Positions 46,801-59,042 are shown, counted from the stretch's first letter. The stretch: 64,000 bases of DNA from Isoetes taiwanensis (GCA_021234155.1 JAJEKV010000221.1:62001-126000), one strand, 5' to 3'. Notes: generated from the sequence alone by a model not told the origin. Translations and numbers: made by a program.

Positions 46801-48639
46801 TTTTATGACATCTTTTACATGCTTGCCTACAAAAGAACATGTCAATCATGGCTTCCTCGCTGTCGTTCTTTGTTGTATACACTTCCGCGCCATTTGGACG
46901 ATGCGGCCGTGCCAAATTTTTTTTTCCGCTCAAGGTATGAAACTGGAAAAAAACGTTCTATCCTTCCAAAATATGTTTTTTTTGGAAAATACGTACATAA
47001 GTTTTGGGAAAAATGTCTGGAACTTATCCCTGAAAAAAAATTGTAAGTAAATCATGATTTGATAGACCATCCTCTGCATCATCTAATACATGTATTATCA
47101 AAACCTTTGTCAGGGTGTGTATTTCCACTATTGTTTGGTGATTCTAAATGGGATTTGCAATAAATTACGGGTCCCTACAGCATCGCTAGCTCTATATCTG
47201 TCTTCAAGAAAAAATGGAGTTTTTAATCTGTGATCTACGAATGATTTTTGTTTTTTGTTTTGGTTTTATTTTAATCCAGATTATCTTGTTGTGGTTGTTT
47301 ATGGTTGCTTTTTTTTTTTTTTTTTTTTTTTTTAAACAAGGCCAGTACATTTAAGCACATGAATTTTCTACCTCCTGATTGTGTGTACATTTGACTCTCT
47401 TGCTTCGTCTGCACATTTTGTTATACTAGCCATAATAGTTATGGACCAACATGTTTAATGTGGAGGATGCAATAAGGACTATTCATGTGGATGAAGGATT
47501 TCAGGTACACTAGTTTTTCCATGCACTTAACATCATCCCTCCCTCGTGTTTACCACAAAATCTGATTCTTCACACCTAATTTATTGCAGCTACAAGAATG
47601 AGGTCTTGTTGATGGGGGTCATGATATCAATAATCATGATCTGCACGTCAAGTATTTAGCAGCTTACACTTATAGAATCACAAGTTTTTCTTTCCAGTGT
47701 GGCAGCAAAAGGTTACAATGGGGATGAAGAAATGGAACCTCTTGAATAGTAGTAATTATAATTATAGTGCTTCGATCTTCAAAATATTCGAAAATACTCT
47801 TCATTTCTCACAATTATGATACACGAGTAGCTTGCTTTATTACATGGATCTAAGCTTGCACAAAATATTAACAAGTCTCTTGGTGTATGACCTATAAGCA
47901 CCACAGTTGTTTTTCAATTGCTATATCTCATTCTCTACTTTGTTCATCAATTTCTACACAATCCCCAGGTCCTCGAAGAGGCCAATTTTTTTTTAAGTTA
48001 ACACAAACCATTACATCCAGCACTTTTAGATTAAAATCCCCTGAAATCCCCTTGAGCCCCTTTTGTACTCCCTTAAATCATATAATATATGCATAAAATC
48101 AACATCATTTAATACATTGCCTCAAACCTTATAGTATTTTGCAAACCTCATTAGACAGTATACCAAAACTTGTACAAGCATACCTCACAAACGAGGGTCG
48201 CTATCTACGGTCTAGATTGAAGAATAACTTGCAAATGTGCCCATCCAATAGCTCTTGATGTCCGGAGTCACCCCTATGTGAATGTGCACCCAAACCAAAA
48301 GGGGTTTCGGGGGGGTTTTAATTTAAAAGTGTTGGATGTAATGGCTTGTGGTAAATGAGTTGGTAAAAAGGAAGGGCCTAACATTCCAAATTATAGAGTC
48401 GCGTGTTTTTAGAAATGTGAATAGGTCAAATAAACCATAGAACTATATTTTCAAATGCCTCAAAGAGTTCATAGAGTTCATAGAGCCAACATGCACTCTG
48501 ACCTAAGAGTTAGATCTCCATAGGGAACATGACAAAGAGAATCATGGATGGAGAACGTGACCACAACCTTGAAGATCGAGTCTCTCCACGTAGTTCTCAA
48601 TTGACATGATTTTTCTTTGCTGACGGCTAATATATGTTT
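46801..48639. other. interval without recognisable gene, with poly-T
   Basis: A 25-base poly-T at 47309-47333 is followed by sequence that does not encode a LINE body. Otherwise the interval is AT-rich and non-coding. Confidence 0.55.
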
Positions 48640-49590
48640 CTCTTTGACCATCATATTTTGTTACACATAAAGCAACAATTGGAATATAAACCTGACCCAG
48701 AATTACATATGAAGCTTGGGACGTAAGTAGTGTACTGATGTACAACATTGACAACATCCAATGCAAGAAATTTGTGCATGTTTTTTGGGGAGGCAAGCCA
48801 CCAACCTAATTTTTTTTATGCATGTCAAAGATACGATCACGTCATCTACTAAATATTATATTGTGGGAGGGACTTAGAAAGCACAAGGATGTGAGTGTTT
48901 GATGTCGCCACAGAGGTGGCCATGGCCATACACGAACTAAAGAAGAAGCTTGTCGTCCTTCAAAAAAAAAAAAAAATGAGGGAAGAAAAGGTCTAGACAA
49001 TGGAAATGGCAACCTAATTCAAATGATCCTAAGCCTACAATAGAGTTACCTAAGAAATACAAAGCAAGAGTGCAAGTTCAAATCTAGCATGTTGTCACAT
49101 TGATACATCTACAGTGCCGCCAAATAGAATTCCAGCAACTTAGAGGTAAGTGTTCCCAGCGGCAAGGAAAATTAAGAATAAGACCACCGCAATAAATTTC
49201 TTGTTTTTTTTTATTGTAAAGGTTGTTTCTCTTTCACCATCATATTTTGTTAGGACATGAAACTAACATAGCAATTGGAACGTAAAACTGGCCCGGAATT
49301 ACACATGAAACTTGGGACGTAAGTAGCGTGATGCACGAATATTGACAACCTCCAAGATTAAAAAGTTGAACATGTTTACAAGGGAGGCAAGCCACCACCA
49401 ACCGTCAAAGATAAGATCACGTCATCTGATAAATATTATTTTGTTGAAGGGATTCAAAAGCACAAGGATGTGAGTGTTTGATGCCGCCAGAAAGAGATTG
49501 GGGCGGCCATAGCCATACAAGAAGAATCTTCTAAACAATGGAAATGGCAACCAAATCCAAAGGATCCTAGCTAAGCCTACAACATGAATT
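48640..49590. repeat. direct repeat pair of about 400 bp (48640-49050 and 49218-49590)
   Basis: Both copies share ordered blocks: ACCATCATATTTTGTTA, CTTGGGACGTAAGTAG, GGAGGCAAGCCACCA, GATCACGTCATCT, GCACAAGGATGTGAGTGTTT and CAATGGAAATGGCAACC. Spacing drifts from 596 to 537 bases because of indels. The copies could be old LTRs of a very short element or a local duplication. Confidence 0.7.
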
Positions 49591-49639
49591 GAGGTGACGG
49601 TTTTTGCAATGGATTCTTTGCGTGAGCCTCTACCAGGAG

Positions 49640-50043
49640 AATGAATTTTGAGAAGCTTGTTGGTAAGTTTATGTCTCTTCCAGCTAAAGAATTTGGACTT
49701 GAATGGGCAATAACAGAATTCATGGATGTACACGATGAAGTTGAAATTACTGGAGTAATAAAGCATTTTGACAGTAGGAAGAAGGTATGTCATGTGTTTT
49801 TTTTACCAGGATGAGACTAAAATTGTTGCCAAATGGCCTTTGATTGATAAATACATAGTAAGATGATGCTAATCTTCTAGCACTGGAAGAAGAAAGAAAA
49901 TGTGATAAAAAGTCAAGAAAGAAGTTATTGCACAAGGATAAGAAATGAAATATAGAAGAAGTGTAAGAGGGATATACATGCATGCTCAGATGAGTTCTAT
50001 TGATGTCAAAGAAGATGGAGATGATAGTGATTACATTCTTTAG
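49640..50043 (+). pseudogene. unknown coding fragment
   Basis: The plus strand gives a good protein-like stretch: FEKLVGKFMSLPAKEFGLEW, then HDEVEITGVIKHFDSRKKVC, a frame change, KIVAKWPLIDKYIV, then a Lys-rich region and an acidic end (SSIDVKEDGDDSDYIL). It stops where minus-strand Ty3 RNase H sequence begins. The length before decay was about 130 residues. The family is not recognised. Confidence 0.4.
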
Positions 50044-50480
50044 AGCTCCTTTCTCCGCAAAGTAATTTTTTTCTACAGGATTGAGCTTCCGACTGACAAA
50101 GAGGATGGGTGATTTGTCCTGATGGAGTGTATATTTTTGTGACAAGAGAACACCAATGGCGAAAGCAAACACATCAACATGGACATGAAATGGTTTATCC
50201 CACTAAGGAAGAACAAGAACAGAGGCATGCATTAGCAAAAACCGTTAACTCTTGAGAGGCTACTTCAACTAGGGATTCTAGGCCCAAGAGGATTCATCAG
50301 CCATAGGTTTGTGTATAGGATCAGCTTTCGTAGCCAACCCCAGAATGAAGGTGGAATAAAAGTCGACGATCTGGTCTCATTGATGTTCGTGGGTGCTTGA
50401 GCTTTAATAACACAACTGATTTTGGCAGGATCTATTATAATGTCGTATCGACGGACAACATGTCAGTGACGCAGAAGGTG
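50044..50480 (-). pseudogene. Ty3/gypsy RT C-terminus and RNase H fragment
   Basis: On the minus strand, DPAKISCVIKAQAPTNINET and then WDKPFHVHVDVFAFAIGVLL, followed by ILFVSRKLNPVEKNYF, are the standard transition from RT thumb to RNase H of Ty3-type Pol. The catalytic Asp after HV is retained in VHVD. It is probably the downstream part of the gag-pol at 53.8-55.25 kb, separated by about 3.3 kb of other sequence. Integrase is missing. Confidence 0.8.
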
Positions 50481-50552
50481 CACTTCTCTGGAAGTTTTTT
50501 GTAAATTTTATATTTTTTATGTCTTTCCTTGGTCTCCGTGGACGATAAAAAC

Positions 50553-50588
50553 AATTCTATTCTATTTTATTCTATTCTATTCTATTCT
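50553..50588. repeat. short (TTCTA)n microsatellite
   Basis: About seven pentamer units with one variant. Confidence 0.85.
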
Positions 50589-51401
50589 TTATAATATAAG
50601 TAAATAAATTTGTCTAAATGTTTCAACATGTGGCTTTTGCCAAGCCTTTTAATATCTATGCTCTTTATTTTGCAATATCCATCAATGAGGGTGCTATATA
50701 TGTTGACCTTTGGAGTAAACCCAGTCTTCCAACAGTTCATCCAAGAGACCATGTGCATCATCTACCTTATTTGCCTTGACCATCAATCAGCCCATTATCC
50801 TATATGTAATAATATTTGGTTCACATCCTGATTTCGGCATCTTTTTCAAAAGCTTACATGCATCAGATGCTTTGTCTGCTTTAAAAAGTCCAGAGATGAG
50901 ACTACTATAAGTAACAACAGTTGACAAAAAAAAATGCCACAAAAAATGTGCAGATGCAGATTCTAAGTACCACTTGCTCCACAGAATAGGGCATAAGTCC
51001 AGAACAGGAGTTGCTCTCTCCAGGAACCTTGATTATGATTTTTTTCAACACGTTTATGTTAGCATAGAACATAGTATAGGGTTAGCATAGAACATAGTAC
51101 AGGTTTTACTGCTTCAATAATAATCAAAAGGTGTCCCTTTCATTGCCTCAATTGTGTAATAGCAATGCCATCAATTGCTTCGAAATACATCTTTGTAGGA
51201 GGATTGACGAGGCATGGAAGTGTCTGAGATGCATTGAGAGGTAATTTCCACGGGGCCCAATATGCTGTTACAATTTGGGGATAACGCAGTCTGCATGTAA
51301 TAGAAAAAAAGATGGTAAAATTTGAGCACTTCTTGTAGTTTGCAAAGACATGCTGGTTTTTTTTTTTTTTTTTTTTTTTCCCGGGAAAGGTAAGCGTGAT
51401 A

Positions 51402-51475
51402 TGTATAGTGAAGATTGAGGCCAGAATTATTGGTGGTGTGTATAGTGAAGATTGAGGCCAGAATTATTGGCGGTG
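51402..51475. repeat. 37-bp tandem duplication
   Basis: Two copies starting TGTATAGTGAAGATTGAGG, one mismatch. Confidence 0.9.
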
Positions 51476-51792
51476 TCCGAGGAATCCTAAGAAAGCACAG
51501 CTGATAAAAATATGTATAGATATGGGCCAATTCTTTTTCTAAATAGACTGGTATGTTGAAAAGGACAACAGATATAAAGCCCTTAGATCTGATAAGGAAA
51601 AAGAAAGGTTGAAACAGCCTGAAATATGAAAGATCCTTTCGTCTCTGGTCCCCCCCTTCTCTACGTGCATACAGAATTCTCACAACTTGTGACAGGGCAG
51701 ATTTTTTAAGCCTAAAATGGGATTTCGCATGCTCCTTTGGATCCGTTTTAAGAAGCCTCTTCTTCCTAAGGTCTTGAGAGCACCGATGAATT

Positions 51793-52095
51793 TTAGACAG
51801 ACCTTGTGGCTAAAACTGCAGGATCCAAATTTCCTGTGTGTGATGCTTCCGTTATTCTATCAACATAGGCAGGAACAAGCGTAGCGATGAGATGTCGGAA
51901 AAAGGCATGGTTGGATTCAGAGGAGTTTACTGCGCAGATATCATTGTCGGACATTGAAAGCTTGAGTTTGATCTCTGCTGCCGGAATGTGGGCAGTAGAA
52001 GGTTTGGAAATAACAAGGGACTTTTTGGAGGAGCCCCTCTTGCGAAAATGAGCACTCTGTAGCACGGCAACGTCTCGACATGCAGCGTTTCCCAT
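51793..52095 (-). CDS. hypothetical protein, 100 codons, possibly an exon
   Basis: An uninterrupted minus-strand frame starts MGNAACRDVAVLQS and contains HIPAAEIKLKLSMSDND and FFRHLIATLVPAYVDRI. It ends TRSV-stop, or at a possible GTCTGT donor just before. Composition is protein-like, and an MG start could allow N-myristoylation. No family was recognised and no neighbouring exon was confirmed. It lies inside the block that separates two parts of a Ty3 pol. It could be a captured exon or chance. Confidence 0.3.
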   Translation of the reverse strand: MGNAACRDVAVLQSAHFRKRGSSKKSLVISKPSTAHIPAAEIKLKLSMSDNDICAVNSSESNHAFFRHLIATLVPAYVDRITEASHTGNLDPAVLATRSV

Positions 52096-52333
52096 TGTAT
52101 TTTGGCAACAAAAAGAGAGTTATCTATTGCTTTCCATTGGGCATGCATCCGCTCGGATTGCACACTTATATGTGGACGCCCCACATTCTTCCGCCTTTTA
52201 GGTCAGGCTTATTTCAGGGCATTCGAGGTTACCTTTTGTGTATAGTCATTTGGGAATTGCCAATCGGTATGCCTGGGTCCACATGCAACCATTGCCAGAG
52301 AGGGGCCTGTTTTGCCCTGTGCTTTTTGGCGAT

Positions 52334-52401
52334 GGCAAATGATGGTGCATATAAAAGGGCTTTGTTTGGCAAATGATGGTGCATATAAAAGGGCTTTGTT
52401 T
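52334..52401 (+). repeat. 34-bp tandem duplication containing TATAAAA
   Basis: Two perfect copies starting GGCAAATGATGGTGC. Each contains CATATAAAAGGGC, a good plus-strand TATA box, so a duplicated core-promoter-like element results. Confidence 0.9.
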
Positions 52402-53740
52402 TTTTACGCGATGGTGTGATGGTGAGGGTTGCCATCGTGCATGTGAACTGGCTCTATAGGGCATGCCTAGACCATCATAATACGCATGAAAAAACTATAC
52501 GGTTATATACATCATTCTTAGCGGTTGTAATCTAGGCCTTTAATTTCAAGTAATTGCTCGCCCATACTATCACATTTTGAACGTGTCTTCTTTACCATAG
52601 GTAGTGCATGCCTGGCCAGTCCATGTTTAAACCATATGTTACTGGCCATGTTTAAACCATATGTTTTAATGCAGGTGGTTTGTGTTTGGCCAATAATGGC
52701 TCGTTTCTAAACCCATAGAATTCCTCAAAGTTTCCTCAAAGTTAGGAAATATAGCCACCAAGAGGAACGTGGAAAAGGGGCTAATTAGTTATTTCTTTGA
52801 TATAAGTTTGGTGTGTCACGCACCAAATAAATTGACGGTGTCTTTTATTTGCAAGATTTGGAATCTCTCCTTTCTTCATAGAAGAGTTCATTCTACTAAT
52901 GAGACTCAAAGGGATTAACCGAGGCAAATGTTTGGTCTAGTTATTACTCATGCCCGGTTGACGTTTATCATGAGCAAGTATGCTTTCCTAGGCTGCTACC
53001 TAGAAGCTGAATTGAAGAAACTTTAGAATTATTATGTTTAAATAATTTTGATGGAGTGCTTATATACAACTCTTAATGTCTCGCCAAATACTTGGTTATT
53101 GCACAAACGTGACAAGGACAAGGAAAAGGAGAAGGAAAACTTCCGCCCTAGACTGCCATTTTTCTAGAATCAAGAATTTACAACTGACATGGATGTCTAT
53201 TGTGCATATGATAACATAGTCCTGTTGCGATTTCTAAATACTCAATAATTATTAAATATTTATATGAGGTCATAATCTCCACAGGTTCTCCTTGGTAATA
53301 AAACTTAAAAATGCTCTATTTTATTTGCTCTGAAAACCATAAACTTAGTCTTTGGCATACTTACCCGCATACCCTTTTTTTTATCACAAAAATAAGCCAA
53401 TGCATCTAAAATGCTTTTGCATGCCTACAATTGAATGAGAAAAAGAACCACATCATCAACAATGCAATAAGATCACATAGTTAGCCAATGGATTATCTCC
53501 CCACCATATTCTACTATCAAAGCCTCTAATTGGTAAATAAACCGACACCCTTCCTTCACTCCAATATTACTTTCCACTGCCTCTGTGTACTGCTCGATGT
53601 AAAGGAATGATAAGTGCACTAAAACTTTCTCATAGTGTATTTCCACTGCCTTTTCTAATGGCCCTAACGTTATGCTCCTCTATCCAAGCACTCAATTTTC
53701 CGACAAATAATTTGGCGTATAGATTGCTAACCACAATCAT

Positions 53741-55250
53741 TCAAGAATTCCCTGGGTCACTTTCATCTCCAGCATTCCCTGGATCACTTTCATCTCCAGC
53801 TTTATGTAAAGGAAATACTCTATACCCTGACTTAAGATCAAGACGGCTAAAAACTGTGGCACCTTGGAGTTGATCAAACAAATCATCCGCCCTTGGTATA
53901 GGAAACCAATTTTTTATGGTTATCTTATTCAAAGCACGATAATCTATACACATGCGCCAGGAATTATCTTTTTTCTTAATCAACGAGACAGGAGCACCAA
54001 AAGGTGAAGAACCATCAAGTTGGCGACTAATCTCAATTTATTGGCTATGCATTCTCTGATACGGAGCTTGATTAGGAGGTTCTTTCCTAGGAAAAAGATC
54101 AATCCTATGGTCCTCCATACGTTGGGGTGGCAAAGTTTGTGGAATTTCAATTGAAAAGACATCATCATAATATTGCAAAAAGATAGTTTGACACTCATTT
54201 AATGGGGATGCACTAGACTTATGATGCAAAACCACCAAATACACAAAATGAGTTTTCATTGCCAAACACTTAAACTGTACAACAAAAACTATTGGAAATG
54301 GGGAAACAATATCATCCTTCACAAACTTGAAGGTCTTTTTACCCCCTTCCAAGGATAACATAACAATTCTCGCTTTTCAATCTATAAGAGAATTGATACC
54401 TTATGCCATGGCATGCCTAGAATAACATCCATACCTCCAAGGTCAGAAACCATGAAAGAACATTTACAGACATATCCCTACAGTTGAAATTCAACATCCT
54501 TGACCATAAATGAAGAAGGCGGAGGGGCAACATTCAAGAAAGAAGAAGATAATTCTACATCACTTGATAAAGGTATAGAAGTTAATTTTTGTTCCTTTAC
54601 CAATCGAACAGAAATGAAATCAAATTCACTACCCAGATCGAATAGGATATATACTTTTTGATCTTGAATAATAGCCCAAAATTGTAAGAGACTACGAGTC
54701 TCAACAAAATTCGTATCCTATTTCTCCCGGATAGTGGCCACCTTTTTCCCTTTCCCATCGCCTCGAACAGAAGCTACTTTTTTACTTTTGTCCTCTTTCT
54801 TGGTCCCAGACTTAAAAATAGGTGTAGTTTCCTTTCTTTTCCCTTTTTCCTTCTCAAGATAAGTAGAACATTCATAAAACTTATGGTCAGTTGAATAACA
54901 AACAAAACACTTATTCTTCCGCATTAGCCGCTTCTTGCGTGTTTGATAAGATTCCTTTGGCTCTTTGGCCCCAACAGGTTCATTATCTACAACGTCTGTG
55001 TGTGGTCATTTGAATGGTCCAGACCCTAGAGCAGATCCCATTGATTTCTCCCGAAAGACACTCGCCTCTTTCATATATACCTTGAGGCCACGTTGAGCAT
55101 TAATGGCTTCCGTGAGGGCCAGACCTTCCTCTTCTACTTTCTCTGCCATTTTACAGAGCTCGCCAAAAGAAAGATTGACAACTTGAAAATCGAGCTTCGT
55201 CCATACCTAATGATGAATGCCAAGTTTTATGGGTAAAAGCACGTTGAAGT
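53741..55250 (-). pseudogene. Ty3/gypsy gag-protease-RT, 5' part
   Basis: On the minus strand, in order: a gag segment (LSFGELCKMAEKVEEEGLAL); a CCHC zinc knuckle (CFVCYSTDHKFYEC, C-x2-C-x4-H-x4-C) and a Lys-rich tail; a retropepsin-end motif DVILGMPWH; a linker DHRIDLFPRKEPPNQAPYQR; and RT motifs [32 protein letters not shown] and [10 protein letters not shown]. The frame breaks several times (54365-54720 and near 54000). After KSGY the sequence leaves Pol, and the rest of RT and RNase H is found only at 50.04-50.48 kb. No LTR or polypurine tract was identified. Confidence 0.85.
53747..53800. repeat. 27-bp tandem duplication in Ty3 RT
   Basis: ATTCCCTGGGTCACTTTCAT and its neighbour differ at one base. 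On the minus strand this adds nine residues (AGDESDPGN) after the RT motif LDLKSGY. Confidence 0.9.
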
Positions 55251-55266
55251 GGATTAAAATCATGCA

Positions 55267-55545
55267 TTATTTTACTACATTTTTATGCCATATTTTTATG
55301 CGCCATTTAGAGGGTGTGGGCGTGTAGTATAGGCCAAAAGCTACAGAAGAGGTAGTTATAATGATTGCAGGTTCAGATTGATTAAGCAAATTCAAATTAT
55401 CATGCCATGTGTCAAATACTTCGATCTTGCCGTCCCCTAAACTCTCCCTCCTCTTGCTACTGGATTCAGAAGAAAACATAACAGAAAGCTTCACTGTGCA
55501 AATGGATTCAAAACCAGACCTTAACACCGTCGGATATGCTAACAA
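55267..55545 (-). CDS. hypothetical minus-strand ORF, 92 codons
   Basis: An open frame with FDTWHDNLNLLNQSEPAIII and TTSSVAFGLYY has a strand-like pattern loosely reminiscent of an OB-fold (RPA-type) strand pair. It overlaps a plus-strand coding remnant, so at most one of them is real in the overlap. The comparison with RPA is weak and I do not assign it. Confidence 0.2.
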   Translation of the reverse strand: MLAYPTVLRSGFESICTVKLSVMFSSESSSKRRESLGDGKIEVFDTWHDNLNLLNQSEPAIIITTSSVAFGLYYTPTPSKWRIKIWHKNVVK

Positions 55546-56112
55546 ACAATTTTATAATTATATTGAACAATATGCTTCACTATATGAGTCGAAGTCGGTT
55601 TGGGGATGAAAGAGTACCAAAAAATCATCTTGGAATAATTTCCTTTCAGAAGAACCTCAACCCAGACCAATACCGAGAGGTAGTGATATTGAATAAATAT
55701 ATTATTGGAAGCCACGTGCTTAGGGAGGCATGGTACCTTTAACTTTTGCGACAACATACTATGTACATAAGAAAAATGAGCAAGTTAATTGGTTGAGTTT
55801 TTGGGAGCATGGAAAGGCACCAAAAAGCCTTGCAGCAAATGAGAGGAGGAACAAAGCTAATTGTTCAAAGAAATATAAATAGCCAAGGTCATCACCACCT
55901 GCTGGAGATAAAAGTAAAAATGAAAGTGAGGGGGGCAAAAATTGTAGAGCTACCCCAACACCTACAAAAAATCTTCAAAGCAGTTGTTCCAGAGTCCACA
56001 TATCGGATGTGAAAAACAGAACAGAAAAGTAGAGTGATGTGAAGCCAATGTGCAGAAAGAAAACAAAGATTTCTACCGAATCAGATATTTCTTCAGCAAG
56101 TAGAAGAAAGTA
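55480..56112 (+). pseudogene. N-terminal part of the Ulp1-containing gene-like unit (unknown domain)
   Basis: Plus-strand peptides connect through two frameshifts. First come DLNTVGYANKQFYNYIEQYA and ERVPKNHLGIISFQKNLNPD. Then YIIGSHVLREAWY, FATTYYVHKKNEQVNWLSFW and KAPKSLAANERRNKANCSK follow, and a Ser/Lys-rich stretch ends in SASRRK before a GTAAAT donor-like site. The block is clearly protein-derived and on the same strand as the Ulp1 motif downstream, but linkage to it is inferred from position. Confidence 0.4.
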
Positions 56113-56799
56113 AATATTGCTTCTAAGTCAGGTTACTAGGTTGATTGAATAGGAGCAAGCATGTTCTGTATTTGTTGTAATATATGCAGTTGTGATAGTT
56201 TATATTAATGTGTGGTTTGTCAACTGTGTTATGTTGATTAAATGGGAGTTAACATGTTATGCAATAGCCAATATTGTAGTTTAAACATTTTTTAGGTTGT
56301 ATGTGTTTGGTAGGATGTGATGATGCATTGTGTAAATATTGTGATATGATTCTCCTTATCATAGTTTTGAGAGAGGCAGCCAAGAGAATGCGTGATATAA
56401 AAATACGGCATAGTCTATGTGTTGGTCTAATCTGGCTGGAACATATTGCAATCTAATGTGATGGATTGATACGTGTGTGTTACATGAAGATGAATATGAT
56501 GTTCTATAGCATGACAAGTATGGTGGCAATTATAATGTGAAATACAATGAGTTGTTTTACGAGGCAGATATGATGGCAAGTGTGATGTCAAATATGACGT
56601 GTTGTAGCAAGATAGATATGATGGAGAATGCGATGGCATTTATGATGTGTGTTGTTGTATTGTGTGGTGATATGTGGTGTTACATTGTGATGACAAATAT
56701 GATGTGTAATGAGTTGTGTCATAACACAACTCACTAACACGTCTTCCTTATTGCATACTTTTGCAACTTATTAAATACATGGTATTAGTCTAGAGAACA
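56113..56799. other. AT/GT-rich interval
   Basis: The interval is rich in TGATG and TGTGATGG words without a strict period, and non-coding. It may be an intron of the surrounding gene-like unit. Confidence 0.5.
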
Positions 56800-58776
56800 T
56801 GCTTCAACAGTTGCTAAAACCAAACTGGAGGATGGAGAAGAGAATCAATAGAAACTTGAAAGGCAAATAAAACTTCTTGAAGTTAAAAAGGGAAAGGTCC
56901 AGCTTGTAATCAAGGAAAATGAAGATGTCGTGTGGAAGCAACCCGAAGCTATAGCAGGTATCATGTACATTAACAGGTTGATAGAGAAGGATCTTAATGA
57001 AAGAACCTTACCTGGCATTTGATCATTGAAGAAGAGGATGGATGATGTGGACTTTGAAACAAACCTAACCATTGGGAATATATCTGAACTAGAGCCCAGA
57101 TTTCAAATATTTTAGTTGTGCATTGAGAATGATGAAAGCTCTCTTCCTCTTGATCCAGCATTGCCACCTCAACCATTAGCAATAGAACTAGAAGGAGACA
57201 CAGGTTACCCCTATTATGGATGGTCTTTTAAGTGGAAGGGGCGATTGTGTTAGCTGAATGCAGTCACTGGAATCATATACCATGTTTGAGCTATCATTTG
57301 AAGTAACGACTAGGCTGATGTCGTTCAAACTCTCCTTTCAATTCTAGAATTACAAATTTAGACATGTGTTGTTGCAGGTAAGGAGGTGTTGTTAATGCAA
57401 ATGTCTACACATGATGTTCTCCACATGATTACGTGGTGGCACAGAGTTTGCACAGGAAAATGAACAGCATGAAGTAAATTTTGAAGAAGTATTCAAGTAT
57501 ATGACAACAACAAAAAAGGAAGAACAACTCAAGGGTAAAACAATCAAGTTATAGCTTTGTTATTTTACTTACACATTAGCTTAATGATTGTTGAATGTTT
57601 CAGTTGACTCAGAAACAACAGAGGCAGATGTGAAGAAGAAGACACCAACTTATAACCATCTATCTGAAGGTAGTAATGTTTTGACCCATGATTAATGTTG
57701 TCTGGCAATGATGTCTATATTATATATATGTTTCATATAGCTATATTGGTACAATGCTGCAATATGAAAGGAAATAATCAACTAGATCATGAGCAGGCAA
57801 GAAAATTAGCTTATAAACCTTGTCGCGACTTGTTTCGACCAATTAATATTGGGTGCTTTTCAGCAAGTGCAGTTCTTACCAAGAGTAACACAGTGGTTGC
57901 AGAATATGAAAATCATGAAATGAGTGAAAGGATGGAAGAAGATAGCAAGGAAAAGAACAAATATGTCGAAATCAGCTAGTAGAAAGCATCAAATTGGTGT
58001 AACTGATTGCAGACAATCAATTTCTGAAACTTTTTTAATATTTAAGAGTTTCCAGCTGTTATATTTATGTGGAAAAATCTTTCTCTGTAACCCCTCCTTC
58101 GACAAAAATGCAAGTTCTTGAAGCTGTAAGTGTCATCGAATCTCTGCCTCCAACTCTCGTTAGGAGGAGTACAAGGTCATTATTTTTTACTTCCAACGGC
58201 ATTGTTGGTAAGTTGTATGATAAGAATGAGCACATATCATCAGCCATGGTGAATACATATTTGCTTTGGCCTACCGATCCAAGAAGATGAAATCATGCGG
58301 GTTGTCATCTCACTGATAAAGCTTCCTTTGGATGTATTTGATGGCACCAGTAAACCTATTAGTATCGAACAATAGAAGCAAGCATTTTAGACAAAGTTGG
58401 TTCTTGGTACAATGAGTAGTTGTTCAACCTTTACATAGGATAGGTCTTCAAGTGCTAATAGCTCTTCCTTTGAGTTCATTGCCTTACATATGATTGCAAG
58501 TGTATGAATCAATTTATGGAGGCACATGGGGTGTCCATTCTCTGTTACTTCTTCGATCCACTCTTCTACTTAACATTGAGAAGAAGAAGTAGCAAAATTT
58601 AGGGATTCATATCGGATATAAATTTAGAATTCTGTGAATACCTGTTCGTTCTTGGTTATGGTGATGGTCATCACTAGACTGTGTACCCATTGCTGGTGTT
58701 GGGGCAAGATCTGAAATATGTGAGCCAGGCATATACTGTTTTGACAACATGGGCCTCTTTGAAGGGATAGAGCCAG

Positions 58777-58784
58777 TGCAAAGG
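58777..58784. repeat. target-site duplication of the MITE (left)
   Basis: TGCAAAGG, identical to 59043-59050. Confidence 0.8.
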
Positions 58785-59042
58785 CCCGGGGGGTGCACTC
58801 AGTAAAAACCGTAGAAAACATGTGAGTGTACGGGAGGGGGTTTTTTTTTGGGCCAAAACCGTACCCATATATGGGAGGGGGTATTTTTCTTGCTTGAATT
58901 CCATATATATATAAGAGAAATATGGTAGGGGTATATAAAATATGAGGTATATTTTCTTAGAAAATTTCCGTATAAGGGATAATTTCTCTTAACCCTATGC
59001 ACGCACATGCCATATAGCCTTTACATTAGGTGCACCCCCGGG
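58785..59042. mobile_element. 258-bp MITE, hAT-like
   Basis: The ends are CCCGGGGGGTGCAC and, inverted, CCCGGGGGTGCACC, flanked by an 8-bp duplication TGCAAAGG. Eight-base TSDs are typical of hAT elements. The interior is AT-rich with G-runs and has no coding capacity. The insertion lies within the Ulp1-containing pseudogene. Confidence 0.8.

Larger units (their letters stand above)
50481..53746. other. sequence separating two parts of a Ty3/gypsy pol
   Basis: The interval contains a (TTCTA)n stretch (50553-50588), a 23-base poly-T (51357-51379), two short tandem duplications and one hypothetical ORF. No transposon signature explains the whole block. It may be one or more insertions into the pol gene. 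Confidence 0.5.

Noticed and set aside
47309-47333. LINE insertion at the 25-base poly-T
   Set aside because: No LINE coding or recognisable 3' UTR lies beside it.
49747-50172. 141-codon minus-strand ORF as one protein
   Set aside because: Only the part above 50044 is Ty3 RNase H. The lower part is the antisense of a better plus-strand coding fragment.
55267-55545. RPA-like OB-fold gene, possibly from a Helitron
   Set aside because: Only a short strand-like pattern is suggestive. No helicase or Rep motifs and no Helitron ends (TC...CTRR) were found nearby.
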